Shown here piece by piece: positions 7,757 through 16,904 of a DNA stretch of 35,951 nucleotides. The notes under the pieces are model-generated. The model saw nothing but the letters and a program-made list of their open reading frames with translations. It did no database searches and had not been told where the DNA came from. The position numbers and the translations under genes are program-made. Source of the stretch: Clostridiaceae bacterium (GTDB lineage: Bacteria; Bacillota; Clostridia; Oscillospirales; Acutalibacteraceae); contig JAEDGF010000012.1 in the NCBI GenBank assembly GCA_016297645.1, positions 1-35,951 of the forward strand, in the 5' to 3' direction. Within the stretch, counting starts at the first letter, position 1, and every line of letters starts with the position of its first letter.

Positions 7757-7780
7757 TTTCGGCTTACTTAAAAAACATGA

Positions 7781-7803
7781 GTCTGCCGCCGTCGGCGGCA
7801 GAC
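7781..7803 (+). terminator. Perfect 10-bp hairpin after rplL
   Basis: GTCTGCCGCC and GGCGGCAGAC pair perfectly around GTC, 24 nt after the rplL stop. There is no T-tract directly after it; it precedes the main terminator and may stabilise the mRNA end. Confidence 0.5.
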
Positions 7804-7813
7804 CGAAAAGCAA

Positions 7814-7872
7814 AAGACTGTATCCGTACCTTGTCAAAAGCAAGGGCTTGCGGGTATGGTCTTTGTTTTTTT
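7814..7872 (+). terminator. Intrinsic terminator of rplJL operon
   Basis: A long stem of about 15 pairs including G-T wobbles joins AAGACTGTATCCGTA (from 7814) with the segment ending GGTATGGTCTT (7863), with CCTTG/CAAGG at the tip. TGTTTTTTT follows. Confidence 0.8.
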
Positions 7873-7996
7873 ATGGCTCAACTTGATACATAATATCGGA
7901 ACAGAGAAAACTGCGATAAACGAAAAGAACCAAAAAAATTTGCAGCAAATAATTCGCGGTAAAGTCAAATTCGCAATGAGCGAAAAACTTTCTAAA

Positions 7997-8052
7997 AAAG
8001 ACTGTATTTCATATAAAGCCGTGTTTTGTGAGCTTCGTGAAATACAGTCTTT
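7997..8052 (-). terminator. Bidirectional terminator, convergent
   Basis: A perfect 15-bp inverted repeat AAAGACTGTATTTCA (7997-8011)/TGAAATACAGTCTTT (8038-8052). On the minus strand it is followed by TTTTTTA, so it ends the leftward redox operon. On the plus strand TCTCGTTTTG follows, so it can also back up the rplJL terminator. Confidence 0.8.
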
Positions 8053-8084
8053 CTCGTTTTGTGTTTTATTTTTGCTGTGTGTTT

Positions 8085-9302
8085 TTATTCTGCGGGGTTT
8101 ACATAGGTCGAGGGGACTTCAATCACGATGTCCGACAGTGCGAAGGTCGCGCACGGATGAATGTATCCGGTTTCTTTGTCGGAAAATCTTCTGCCCTCGT
8201 CGTTTTCCTTCGGAACATAAACATTTCCCGAAAGGAGCTTTGAGCGGCACCAGCCGCATTCGCCGCTTCTGCACCGCGACGGGGCGGCGATGCCTGCGCG
8301 TTCGATAGCAACGAGTATCGGCTCATCGGCGGAAACGGGGATTGTTTTCTCGTCTGTATTCGTTTTTACGGTTGCGGAGAAGGTTTTGCCCTTGCATTCA
8401 GCCGGGTAATCTTCGTTCGCACTCACATTTTTTGTAACGCCGAGAAGCTCGCGGCGAAGATGCTTTCTGTCAATGCCGAGTTTTACAAGCTCTTTTTCTG
8501 CAAAACGGTACATCGCCTCGGGGCCGCACATAAATACGGAGCAGTCTTTGTTTTCCGGTGCGTATTTCGAGATAATTTCGGCAGTTATGAAGCCGTGTTC
8601 GCAGCCGTCTTTTTCTTCGTCGGAGAGAACATATACCGTTTTTACGCGCGGGCAGCGTGCGGAAATATCGTCAAGCTCGTTTTTGAACAGAAGGCTCTCT
8701 TCCGTTTTGTTGCCGTAGAGTATCGTGAGATCGAAGTTTTCCGTGCCGTCGCAGACAGCGTGTGCCATTGACAGAAACGGCGTGATTCCGCTGCCGCCTG
8801 CAATGGCAATCACATTTTTGCTGTCGCGCAGCTCCTCATAGAAGAAGTTGCCGAGCGGTTCCGACACCGTGAGCGTGTCGCCGACTTTTATTTCCGAAAG
8901 AAGATAATCGGATACAAAGCCGTTTTGCGTGCGGCGCACGGTGATTTTGTATTTTCCGTCCTTTGAAAGGGACGGCGCGGAGCTTATCGAATACGGACGC
9001 GTTACGATGCTGCCGCCTATATTCAGGCTCACGCTCAGATACTGTCCGGCTCTGAAATATGCCGCTTTGTCGGCGGAGAGCGTGAAAGTCTTGGCGTCGG
9101 CGCCTGTGTGCTCGGCGATGTCCGTAACTTTCATTGTCTGATAATCGGGGTGAAGCTTTTTCGCGTGTTCGTTTATCGGGAATACCGCAGAAACCGCTCT
9201 TTCGGGTGCGGCCTTGATAACGCGGTTTTTCTCCGTTATGTGGCTGACGAGCTTTTTAATATCGGAAAAACCGTTTTTGCCTACATTTAATTTGAGTTCC
9301 AT
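8085..9302 (-). CDS. Ferredoxin/flavodoxin reductase-like flavoprotein with C-terminal 2Fe-2S domain
   Basis: A 405-residue electron-transfer protein. After about 50 unassigned residues comes an FAD-binding barrel with the diagnostic TRPYSISSAP (about 101-110), then an NAD(P)-binding region with AIAGGSGITPF (about 166-176) and MCGPEAMY. The C-terminal ~90 residues form a plant-type 2Fe-2S ferredoxin domain with ligands in CRSGECGWC and a last cysteine in HPCATF. The layout matches reductases such as those serving Hcp or ring hydroxylases. Its stop is at 8085 before a strong terminator. Its ATG overlaps the stop of the upstream flavoprotein gene by one base (TAATG), so the two are translationally coupled and probably partners. 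It likely feeds NAD(P)H electrons to that neighbour or to another acceptor; the acceptor is inference. Confidence 0.85.
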   Translation of the reverse strand: MELKLNVGKNGFSDIKKLVSHITEKNRVIKAAPERAVSAVFPINEHAKKLHPDYQTMKVTDIAEHTGADAKTFTLSADKAAYFRAGQYLSVSLNIGGSIVTRPYSISSAPSLSKDGKYKITVRRTQNGFVSDYLLSEIKVGDTLTVSEPLGNFFYEELRDSKNVIAIAGGSGITPFLSMAHAVCDGTENFDLTILYGNKTEESLLFKNELDDISARCPRVKTVYVLSDEEKDGCEHGFITAEIISKYAPENKDCSVFMCGPEAMYRFAEKELVKLGIDRKHLRRELLGVTKNVSANEDYPAECKGKTFSATVKTNTDEKTIPVSADEPILVAIERAGIAAPSRCRSGECGWCRSKLLSGNVYVPKENDEGRRFSDKETGYIHPCATFALSDIVIEVPSTYVNPAE

Positions 9303-10840
9303 TATTTTTTACCTCCCTTTGCGTCCGACTCTTTTAACGCAGCCTTCGCGACAATGCTGCCGCACATATATGCGGAGCTGTAACCGTCGCCGCGCTGCCC
9401 GGAGGTGCCTATGGGTTTGAGGCTCTTTATCGGGAAGTCCGCGCCCTGTGACGCGATTCGCGAGAGAATACTGTCCCAGTCCTTGGTCATATAGCCGTAA
9501 ACACTGCCCTCGGGTACGCCGAGATAGCGCGCGAAGGTGAGGGGAGATGCTATTGAGATTTCTTCGATGTACGGGGTCAGGACTATACCCGTTTTGCTTT
9601 CAAAATTTGAAATTATCTTTTTCGCAAGGCGGTTTTTGAGCTTGAAATATTCCTCGTCCGTTACATTGTTCCAGTCCTCTGCGGAGGTGAACATCGTGGT
9701 AAAGCTGCACATCGAAGTGCCCTCCGGAGATGCTTCGGGGTTTGCAATATTATAGCAGAGGAATATCGAATAATTGTTCGTGTCGATTTTCTTTAAGCTG
9801 TTGAATTCTTTTTCGGAGTCGGCAGTGCCTGCAATGAAGATACTGTAATCTTTTATGCCCAGCTCCTCCGGAGTCTTGTTAAGACCGAGATAAACGGTGA
9901 ACATTCTCGCGCCGAAATTGCGGTTTCTTGCAGCCGACAGTTTTTTCTCCCTTGCCGGTACGAGATTGCCCGGCATCATTTTTCCGTAAATTATGTCGGG
10001 ATTTATGTTCGCAAAAACAACATCTGCGTAAAAATCACCGGCGTTTGTCTTGACGCCGCAGCAGCGGTCGCCGTCAAATATAAACTCCTCGGCGCGGCAG
10101 TTGAACTTTATATCGCCGCCGAGAGAACGGAATCTTTCGACCATGGCATTGCTTATCTCGTGCGAGGTGTGCGTCGGGATGTACGCGCCGAGAATAACAT
10201 AGGAGTAGACCATTGACGCGTAGTGGAAAAACGAGAGGTGCTTCATGTCGACTCCGAGATACGACCAGTAGACCGAGAGTATGTCCTGACATTTTTCGGG
10301 AAGCCCGAGCGCGTCAAAGACCTCTGCCGAGGAATACCCCGCTGCTTTGAATACATTCTTGTAGCTCTTCAAAAGGTGGCTGACGGATATCTTGGGGCTT
10401 TCAAGATAAGCCGTTAGGTCGTTAAGCTCGCGCAGAAGCTCAAAAAAGTCCTCCATCGGTTTGCGGCTGCCGGGGACATACTCCTCCATTTTATCGATAA
10501 ACGCATCAACGCCCGAGGGGAGCGTAACATCCATCGGAGTCCCGTCGCTGTACTCGGAGATACATCTGAAACAGTCGTCCACGCGCTGCCACCGGATCTT
10601 TACGCCGTATCTGTCCATAAGCCGGCGTACCGAGCCGGGATTTTCCTTGCTGCCGACTCCGCACAGCTCGTGCAGTGACGGCTCAAATTCGAATCTGCCT
10701 CGGCAGAAGCCGGACGCGCATCCGCCCGGTAGATTGTGTTTTTCAATGAGCAATGTTTTTTTGCCGGCTATTATCATTTCGAGAGCTGCGGCAAGTCCCG
10801 CGCATCCCGAGCCGACAACTATGGCATCGTATATTTTCAT
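9302..10840 (-). CDS. CrtI/phytoene-desaturase-like FAD oxidoreductase
   Basis: A 512-residue flavoprotein with the N-terminal dinucleotide-binding motif YDAIVVGSGCAGLAAALEM and a following LIEKHNLPGGCASGF, typical of the phytoene-desaturase/carotenoid-isomerase group of NAD(P)/FAD-dependent oxidoreductases. The C-terminus has GDGYSSAYMCGSIVAKAAL, the usual second FAD contact. I chose ATG 10840 (GAGGTG 6 nt upstream) over an in-frame ATG at 10945, which would add 35 residues before the FAD motif. No carotenoid genes are nearby, so a different lipid or isoprenoid-like substrate, or a saturase activity, is possible. It is first gene of a two-gene operon with the coupled 2Fe-2S reductase. Confidence 0.85.
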   Translation of the reverse strand: MKIYDAIVVGSGCAGLAAALEMIIAGKKTLLIEKHNLPGGCASGFCRGRFEFEPSLHELCGVGSKENPGSVRRLMDRYGVKIRWQRVDDCFRCISEYSDGTPMDVTLPSGVDAFIDKMEEYVPGSRKPMEDFFELLRELNDLTAYLESPKISVSHLLKSYKNVFKAAGYSSAEVFDALGLPEKCQDILSVYWSYLGVDMKHLSFFHYASMVYSYVILGAYIPTHTSHEISNAMVERFRSLGGDIKFNCRAEEFIFDGDRCCGVKTNAGDFYADVVFANINPDIIYGKMMPGNLVPAREKKLSAARNRNFGARMFTVYLGLNKTPEELGIKDYSIFIAGTADSEKEFNSLKKIDTNNYSIFLCYNIANPEASPEGTSMCSFTTMFTSAEDWNNVTDEEYFKLKNRLAKKIISNFESKTGIVLTPYIEEISIASPLTFARYLGVPEGSVYGYMTKDWDSILSRIASQGADFPIKSLKPIGTSGQRGDGYSSAYMCGSIVAKAALKESDAKGGKK

Positions 10841-10875
10841 AAAGCACCTCAAATTGTACAAATTTTTGCAGTTAA

Positions 10876-10904
10876 ATTTTAACATACGAACCGCAGGAAT
10901 GCAA
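10876..10904 (-). promoter_or_regulatory. Candidate promoter of the redox operon
   Basis: Read on the minus strand: TTGCAT (10904-10899), 17-nt spacer, TAAAAT (10881-10876). It would start transcription near 10869, about 30 nt before the ATG at 10840. Confidence 0.5.
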
Positions 10905-11060
10905 TACGAAATTGTAAGAAATGTATAATCTCGCCGGTGCTGCACGCGAAGTGAAAGCCCGTTCCGGACAGCGAAAAGCTCTGCTGCTGAATTTATTGAG
11001 TGAAGTGCGACAAAAGTTTTGGCGAAAAATTGTTAAAAGTACCGAAAATTTCGTATTTGA

Positions 11061-11089
11061 TTGAAATACAAAGCCGCCGGTGATATAAT
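11061..11089 (+). promoter_or_regulatory. Promoter of the ceramidase-like gene
   Basis: TTGAAA (11061-11066), 17-nt spacer, TATAAT (11084-11089). Expected start near 11096, leaving about 73 nt of 5' UTR that contains a C9 run (11127-11135). Confidence 0.75.
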
Positions 11090-11126
11090 TACGGTGTAGT
11101 TCTATTTGCAGTGCCGACGGGTATTA

Positions 11127-11135
11127 CCCCCCCCC
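11127..11135 (+). repeat. C9 homopolymer in 5' UTR
   Basis: Nine consecutive C residues lie between the promoter and the ATG of the secreted protein. The tract can pair with the preceding CGGG inside a hairpin closed by GCCGA and TCGGC, so a change in tract length would alter the leader structure. Confidence 0.7.
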
Positions 11136-11168
11136 TCGGCTTATCCGAAACAGGAGTTGAAACATAAT

Positions 11169-13097
11169 ATGAAAAAAGTAACGAAATCACTAATTGCGGT
11201 CACGCTTTCGCTTTGCCTTGCATTTTCCTGCGCAATGCCCGTTTTGGCTGCGCCCTCGCAGAGCAATTCCGCCGTAACGGTAGCCGAGGAGCTTTATGAC
11301 GGCGCGTCCGAAGCCGCCGCAAAGACCGTCCGCACGGCAGCGGCAAAGGTACAGAAGCTCGGCTGCGATCTTCCCGACCTCGGAACCGATACCGGAAAAA
11401 CCGGTTTCATGGCAAAAGTCAAGACCATAGTTGCGAAGGTAGTAAACTTTATAAGCAACTTTTTTATCAATTTTGTAGTAGCGGGCGTTCTCAAAACGGT
11501 CATCCCCGACGCGAACACCGTTGCAAGCCTTGAAGATTTCGACCTCGACAGCTACGAGGGCTTCTTCCCCGGCATGGAAGAGTTTATAGACGAGCCTGCC
11601 GCGAATGCGGAGTGGAGTCTCGGCTATTCCCGCAAGTCGATAATGCCCTCAAACTTCGGCGAAAAGTCATACGCGAAGGGCGCATATCTTCCCTACATCT
11701 TCGGTAACGAGATGTACAAGGACGACGACGGCGTTGACGAGGAACTGAGAGTCCGTACCGTTGTTATGAACGACGGCTCCGGCAGAGGCAGCGTTGCGTT
11801 CTGCTCGGTGGACGCTATGGGTCTGTGCAATGCGGATGTCCGCAAGATCCGTGTCGCGCTTGAAGAATTTGCGAAGGCAAATAACATTGTCGGCATAAAT
11901 GTTTCCTGCACGCATATCCACACCGGAATAGATTCACAGGGTGTTTGGACGGATCCGGCAGGTGACCTGTTTCACAACATACTCAAAAAAGACGAAGATG
12001 TAACTACCGGTGTCGATCCCGATTTCCTCAATGCGGTTATCGAGGGCTGCAAGGCGTCCGTTATCGAGGCGTACAAAGGCATGACCTCCGGTAAGCTCAT
12101 GTATTCGAAGATAGACATAGCCGAATATCTTCGTGACCGTACCGCACCCAAGTGCTATGACGAGAACCTTTACAAGCTTGCATTTGTTCCGTTTGATGCT
12201 TCCGTTCAGCCTACGGTCATTGCAACCTTCGGCTGCCATCCCGAATCGTCAAGCTATGACTGGAATGCGAAGGACGAAAACGGTAAGACCGTTTATGACA
12301 CGAAATTCACCTCCGACTTCGTTTGGTATATTGAAAAGCTCCTCAACTCACAGGGCTACAACTTTATATACATTCAGGGCAATGTAAGCACCACTACTTC
12401 TTCGAGAGGTCTTACTGCCGACGGAATCGACGGCAATGCCCATTATTCCGCAGTCCGTTACGGCTATGAGATAGGTTATATTCTTCTCGGCATGGAGATG
12501 GACGAAGCCGGGAGAAAGGCTCTTAACGAAGCCTCCGGCGATAAGCTTGGGGTTAAAGAGAATGCCGGTAAAGAGAACTATTCCGTTTGGTACGAGGGTC
12601 TGCCCACCGTTACGGCAGTTGAAGTAAAACCCGTTCTCAATGTCGCGAACCGCGCTTTCACCGTACAGATATCCAACAACGCTATTGCTCTTATAGGAAA
12701 GACCTCCATTTCTAATAACTTCGTCCTTCGCGACAAGCTCGGCAGAGTTTTCACGGTTTCCGAAGTCGGATACATGGAGATAGGCGATGTTCTTAAAGTT
12801 TACATGAGCCCCGGCGAAACCTTCACCGAGCTTCTCAAAGGCGGCTACGGTGCCGACGGCTTCGAGTTCAAGCCCATAAGAGAAGAGCTTGGCGAGAATG
12901 TTATCATCATGGATCTTATGAACGACGCTGCCGGTTATGTCGCAAACACCGAAAACTTTGTTATGGTCGGCTTGCAGTATGACCCCGAAAAAGATAAGTT
13001 CGACACCGATACATGGTGCATAATCTCCTACGGTAAAAACGCCGCGAGAGATTTCATCGGCAACTTCTATCAGCTCGTTGAGAGCAAAAGAGGCTGA
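11169..13097 (+). CDS. Secreted neutral/alkaline ceramidase-like protein
   Basis: A 642-residue exported protein. Residues 1-30 are a Sec signal peptide: KK, a hydrophobic core, and a probable cut after VLAA; the cysteine in the core lacks a lipobox context. A second hydrophobic, amphipathic-looking stretch lies near residues 78-115 (VAKVVNFISNFFINFVVAGVL). From about residue 160 the sequence resembles the N-terminal domain of neutral/alkaline ceramidases: FCSVDAMGLCNADVRKIR, then VSCTHIHTGIDSQG as the zinc-binding HxHTG-type motif, and ATFGCHPES further on. Ceramidases cleave the amide of N-acyl sphingosine; the true substrate here could be another N-acyl lipid. Start ATG 11169 puts the signal peptide at the N-terminus. 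It is a single gene with its own promoter and terminator. Confidence 0.75.
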   Translation: MKKVTKSLIAVTLSLCLAFSCAMPVLAAPSQSNSAVTVAEELYDGASEAAAKTVRTAAAKVQKLGCDLPDLGTDTGKTGFMAKVKTIVAKVVNFISNFFINFVVAGVLKTVIPDANTVASLEDFDLDSYEGFFPGMEEFIDEPAANAEWSLGYSRKSIMPSNFGEKSYAKGAYLPYIFGNEMYKDDDGVDEELRVRTVVMNDGSGRGSVAFCSVDAMGLCNADVRKIRVALEEFAKANNIVGINVSCTHIHTGIDSQGVWTDPAGDLFHNILKKDEDVTTGVDPDFLNAVIEGCKASVIEAYKGMTSGKLMYSKIDIAEYLRDRTAPKCYDENLYKLAFVPFDASVQPTVIATFGCHPESSSYDWNAKDENGKTVYDTKFTSDFVWYIEKLLNSQGYNFIYIQGNVSTTTSSRGLTADGIDGNAHYSAVRYGYEIGYILLGMEMDEAGRKALNEASGDKLGVKENAGKENYSVWYEGLPTVTAVEVKPVLNVANRAFTVQISNNAIALIGKTSISNNFVLRDKLGRVFTVSEVGYMEIGDVLKVYMSPGETFTELLKGGYGADGFEFKPIREELGENVIIMDLMNDAAGYVANTENFVMVGLQYDPEKDKFDTDTWCIISYGKNAARDFIGNFYQLVESKRG

Positions 13098-13113
13098 TTT
13101 CAATAAATGACCG

Positions 13114-13149
13114 TACCGCCGCCGGGGCGCTTGTCCGGCGGCGGTATTT
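13114..13149 (+). terminator. Terminator of ceramidase-like gene
   Basis: An 11-bp perfect stem ACCGCCGCCGG (13114-13124)/CCGGCGGCGGT (13134-13144) is followed by ATTTTG. Confidence 0.7.
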
Positions 13150-13305
13150 TGCATTGCGGCGACTGTATATCTCGGCGAAAAAAACGGGTGGGCGCCCGGC
13201 TTTTGCGGTCGGATGTATGCTTTGCAGACAAAACAGACCGGTTCGTTCTGCTTTGTCTTTCGGGTGGTTTTTCATTCTTTTAATGCCGAAAATGAAAATT
13301 CGCAA

Positions 13306-13335
13306 TTGACAGCATGCACCGTTTTATGTTAATAT
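13306..13335 (+). promoter_or_regulatory. Candidate promoter in 628-nt gap before the condensation-domain gene
   Basis: TTGACA (13306-13311) with TAATAT (13330-13335, 18-nt spacer) or TTAATA (17-nt). The start near 13342 would give a leader of about 380 nt to the TTG at 13726. That leader holds T-rich runs and short inverted repeats such as GGCGT/ACGCC near 13426-13443, but no gene I can support. Confidence 0.5.
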
Positions 13336-13725
13336 TTTTTCATAAGGGGAAACTGTTTGCTGCATTATAGGGCGGCAGACGGTGTCCTCTTATTTTTTTC
13401 GGTTCTGCGCCGTGGCTTATGAGGGGGCGTGCGTTTTTTGTACGCCGCTATCTGTCCTGCCGTGCCGTTTTCCGTCAGCTCTTAACAATCGGTTCGCAAA
13501 ACCGTTAAAATACCGACGGAATTTGTTCATAAAAGCAGTCAACATATTTAATACGCTTTTAACAAATTTCGTGTAAAATAAAAATGTCGATATCTGAAAA
13601 GTGCGCCCGAAATTTGCCGCACTGTCCCGCTTGCGTTTTTTTAATTGTCGCGCGGGCAGCGAGTAACGGCGATTCCGTAAAAACGCACCTATCTTGATAA
13701 GACGAGGAAAAAGGAGAGAATAATA

Positions 13726-15120
13726 TTGAAAAAACCTGTCCCCGAAACCGGACGCTCGGAGCTTTATCCGCTTATCCCCTCGCAGCAGACCATGTATTTT
13801 ATGATAAAGTACAGTTTGCACAAGCAGGTTATTCAGGTTCCCACATCTTTTTCGATCGAAAAAGAGGTAGACTTCAATATTCTTGCGAGAGCGCTCAATA
13901 TAGAGATCGCCCGAAACGACTGTATGCGGCTTCGTTTTGTTAAGGACGGAAAAGAGATAAAACAGTATTTTCTGGAAAACTGTAAGCTTGACGGTGTGCG
14001 CCGGTTCACCTTTAAGAGCGAAGCTGAACAGCAGGCATTTTTTGACGCTGATGCTTCAACTCCCGTCCGTTTTATGAACGGTGAAACCTATCGTATTTTC
14101 TTTTTCACCTGCGGGAATAAGAACGGCGTGTACATAAATGTCTGCCACATGGTGATGGACGCGCTCGCTGTCGCGTTGTTTTACCGCGATCTCTTTGCGG
14201 TCTATGATTCACTTAAAAACGGGCTGCCCATGCCGGCACCCCTTGCTTCCTTTGAAAACCACATAGGTGATGAACTTGCATATCTCAAAAGCCGCCGTTT
14301 CGCCGTTGACGCGGAGGCGACAAGCGCGTACCACAGGCGCGGAGGAATGCCGTATTACTGCGGTCTGCACGGACCGGAGCTTCTCGAAAGCCAACGCATT
14401 AAAAAGAAAGACCCCGCGCTCAGAGTGCCGTCGGCGTATGATCCGATACATGATAAGAGCTGTCTGTTCCACGGACATATCGACCGCGAAACGGCTGAAA
14501 AAATGCTCGATTACTGCAAAGCAAACGGCATTGCGCCCGAAACGCTTATCCAGTGCGGCTTCCGCCTGCACGCTTCACACATAAACGGCGATGTGAACGA
14601 CACCTTCATGATGGTGCTTTGCGGAAGGCGTGCCACGAAGCAGGAACGCTCTATGGGCGGCTGTCTTGCGCAGCCCTTTATGACGAGGGTGATTTTCAGC
14701 GGCGATACCTCTTTTGCGGAGCTGCTTAAAGAATGCAGTGCCGTCAGGACGGAGCTTTACCGCCACATGAATTTCCCGTATCTTTCGTCGCGGCGTATTC
14801 AGCAGGATATCTACGGGCTTTCCGCTTCTCAGGGACCGTCATTTATGATGTACACATGGCTTCCGCTGAACGGTAATTCCGCTATGACGGATGCGCCCTG
14901 TGAGTTTAAGGGCTATAACCTCGGCAGATATGTCATGCCCATGTACGCCTTTTCATTTGAGAACAGTAAGGACGGCGGAATAGATATTTTCTATATGTAC
15001 CGAACAAACCTGATAAGCGAAGCAAATGTTTGGACGCTTCACCGCAATGCCGTGAAATATATTTCTGCCGGTATCGAAAATCCCGATATAACGGTAGATG
15101 AGCTTTATTCAATCGTTTAA
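13726..15120 (+). CDS. Stand-alone condensation-domain acyltransferase
   Basis: A 464-residue protein with the fold signature of NRPS condensation domains and PapA/alcohol-acetyltransferase relatives. The N-terminus (SELYPLIPSQQTMYF) resembles motif C1. The active-site motif HHxxxDG appears as C140-H141-MVM-D145-A146, keeping the second His and the Asp and losing the first His and the Gly. It presumably moves an acyl or aminoacyl group from a carrier protein onto an amine or alcohol. It starts at TTG 13726 with AAGGAG 10 nt upstream. It is followed after 20 nt by the adenylating ligase and then the carrier protein, so the three genes probably work as a dissociated NRPS-like unit. Product unknown. 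Confidence 0.8.
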   Translation: MKKPVPETGRSELYPLIPSQQTMYFMIKYSLHKQVIQVPTSFSIEKEVDFNILARALNIEIARNDCMRLRFVKDGKEIKQYFLENCKLDGVRRFTFKSEAEQQAFFDADASTPVRFMNGETYRIFFFTCGNKNGVYINVCHMVMDALAVALFYRDLFAVYDSLKNGLPMPAPLASFENHIGDELAYLKSRRFAVDAEATSAYHRRGGMPYYCGLHGPELLESQRIKKKDPALRVPSAYDPIHDKSCLFHGHIDRETAEKMLDYCKANGIAPETLIQCGFRLHASHINGDVNDTFMMVLCGRRATKQERSMGGCLAQPFMTRVIFSGDTSFAELLKECSAVRTELYRHMNFPYLSSRRIQQDIYGLSASQGPSFMMYTWLPLNGNSAMTDAPCEFKGYNLGRYVMPMYAFSFENSKDGGIDIFYMYRTNLISEANVWTLHRNAVKYISAGIENPDITVDELYSIV

Positions 15121-15140
15121 GTTAAGGAGATTGTGTTTTT

Positions 15141-16904
15141 ATGACGAGGTCGGGAGCCGGAGCGCCGGCAGAGCTTGAAGCACTTCGAGAGAAAATGTAC
15201 GGTGCCGGTTCACCCGAAACGCTTCGGCAGCTTCTCGAACTCAGCGCGAAAATATACCGCGGCAGGCGGCAGTTTGCGCAAAAGGAGAAAAAGGAAACGG
15301 TCTACTATACCGTTGACGATTTCTACCGTGATGTGAGTTGCGTAGGAGAAATGCTCATGTCGTTCGGCGGCAATGTTCACGCCGCCGTCGTCGGTGAAAA
15401 TTCTTATTATTGGGTGACGGCATTTTTTGCCGCAGCCTGCTCCGGAAATACGGCAGTGCCTATCGACAAAGAATTGCCGGACGAAAAAATAGCCGAGCTT
15501 GCCGCAAAAGCCGACTGCCGCGTGATGTTTTTCTCCGCACCGTACTCGGGGGCAGCGCGTCTGTTCCTGGAAAACGGCGGAGAAGCAGCCGTCTGCATTT
15601 CGGGAAAGACACGCGGGGTGAACTGCCTTGAAATCGGCTCGGTAATTTCGGCTGTGGAAAAAACACCCGAGTTCGAAAAAGCCGAACCGAAAAAAGACGA
15701 CCCGGCGGCGATAATTTTCACCTCCGGCACTACCGGCGAAAACAAGGGCGTTATTTTGACGCACGGCAACCTCTGCTCGAATTTCACGGATCTTGCGCAC
15801 GCGATAAAGCCGGTTTCGACGGCGATGTCGGTTCTCCCCATGAACCATGTTTACGAGCTAAGCTGTATTGTTCTTACGGCAGTTTATATGAACGCACTTT
15901 TGTATATAAATGACAGCCTGCGTCATTTCGAGAGCAATATGGCGGAGTTTCGCCCCGAGGTGATGGCAGCGGTCCCGGCGCTGCTCGATTCGATCTATAA
16001 CGGAATAGTTGCGCGCGCACGCGAACAGGGGGAGCTTAAAAAGCTCTTTGCAGCCGCCGCAGTAAGTCGTTTTCTGATGAAGCTCGGTATTGATATCCGT
16101 CGCCGGCTGTTTTCCCGAGCTGCGGAGAGCTTTGGCGGAAAATTTCCGGCAATATCGGTAGGCGGTGCGCCGGTAAACGGCAAAAAAGCGTTGTTTTTAT
16201 CATCTCTCGGCTTTGATATATATGTGGGCTACGGGCTTACCGAAACTGCCCCCATCGTGTCGCTCAACACCGATGTGATGAAATATCCCGACAGTGCCGG
16301 AAAGTGTCTTCCGGGCTGCAAGATAAAGCTTATTGAGCCGGATGAGGACGGCGTGGGTGAAATAGCCGTTTGCGGACGGAATGTTTCACCGGGGTACTAT
16401 AATGAACCGGACGCCGACAGACGGTCGTTTTCGGACGGCTGGTTTTTAACGGGCGATTACGGAAAAATCGGAAAAAACGGAGAATTATATATAGCGGGCA
16501 GAAAAAAGAACATAATAATTCTCGACAACGGAAAAAATATCTACACGGAATCGCTCGAAGAATATTTTGTGCAGAATTCCGTGATCATAAAAGAAGCGGT
16601 CATCTTCGCCGCACAAAAGCCTGCTGCCGTAAAAGGGGGCGGGGTAAAATACCTCGCAATGGCAGTAACGGCAGACGAAAAAAGCTTCGCCGGAAAAACT
16701 CCGGAGGAAGCAGACGAAGCGGTCGCTGCGGAGGTGGCAAGGCTCAATGCAGGGCTGCCGTCTTACGAGAAAATCGCTGATACGGAGGTCTTTTCCGAGG
16801 AGTTCGAAAAGACCTCGACCATGAAAATTATCCGCAGCGAAGCGGAGAGGAAATACAAGGAACGCAAAAAAAGGAAGGCAAAGAAAAATGTACAACAGCT
16901 TTAA
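15141..16904 (+). CDS. AMP-binding acyl-CoA/acyl-ACP synthetase-like ligase
   Basis: A 587-residue adenylate-forming enzyme. Core motifs: IIFTSGTTGENKG (about 190-202) binds ATP phosphates, GYGLTETAP (about 362-370), GDYGKI then GRKKNIII (about 438-455) in the hinge, and the C-terminal catalytic lysine in TSTMKIIR (about residue 564). It resembles long-chain fatty-acyl ligases more than amino-acid-activating domains, so a fatty acid is the likely substrate, loaded onto the neighbouring carrier protein. The first ~60 residues are not part of the standard fold. Its last 17 bases overlap the carrier-protein gene, so translation is coupled. It lies in the operon with the condensation protein. Confidence 0.88.
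   Translation: MTRSGAGAPAELEALREKMYGAGSPETLRQLLELSAKIYRGRRQFAQKEKKETVYYTVDDFYRDVSCVGEMLMSFGGNVHAAVVGENSYYWVTAFFAAACSGNTAVPIDKELPDEKIAELAAKADCRVMFFSAPYSGAARLFLENGGEAAVCISGKTRGVNCLEIGSVISAVEKTPEFEKAEPKKDDPAAIIFTSGTTGENKGVILTHGNLCSNFTDLAHAIKPVSTAMSVLPMNHVYELSCIVLTAVYMNALLYINDSLRHFESNMAEFRPEVMAAVPALLDSIYNGIVARAREQGELKKLFAAAAVSRFLMKLGIDIRRRLFSRAAESFGGKFPAISVGGAPVNGKKALFLSSLGFDIYVGYGLTETAPIVSLNTDVMKYPDSAGKCLPGCKIKLIEPDEDGVGEIAVCGRNVSPGYYNEPDADRRSFSDGWFLTGDYGKIGKNGELYIAGRKKNIIILDNGKNIYTESLEEYFVQNSVIIKEAVIFAAQKPAAVKGGGVKYLAMAVTADEKSFAGKTPEEADEAVAAEVARLNAGLPSYEKIADTEVFSEEFEKTSTMKIIRSEAERKYKERKKRKAKKNVQQL

Noticed and set aside
12348..13154. A 268-codon minus-strand frame within the ceramidase-like gene
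   Set aside because: No ribosome site or recognisable motif; it lies entirely over a well-supported secreted-protein gene.
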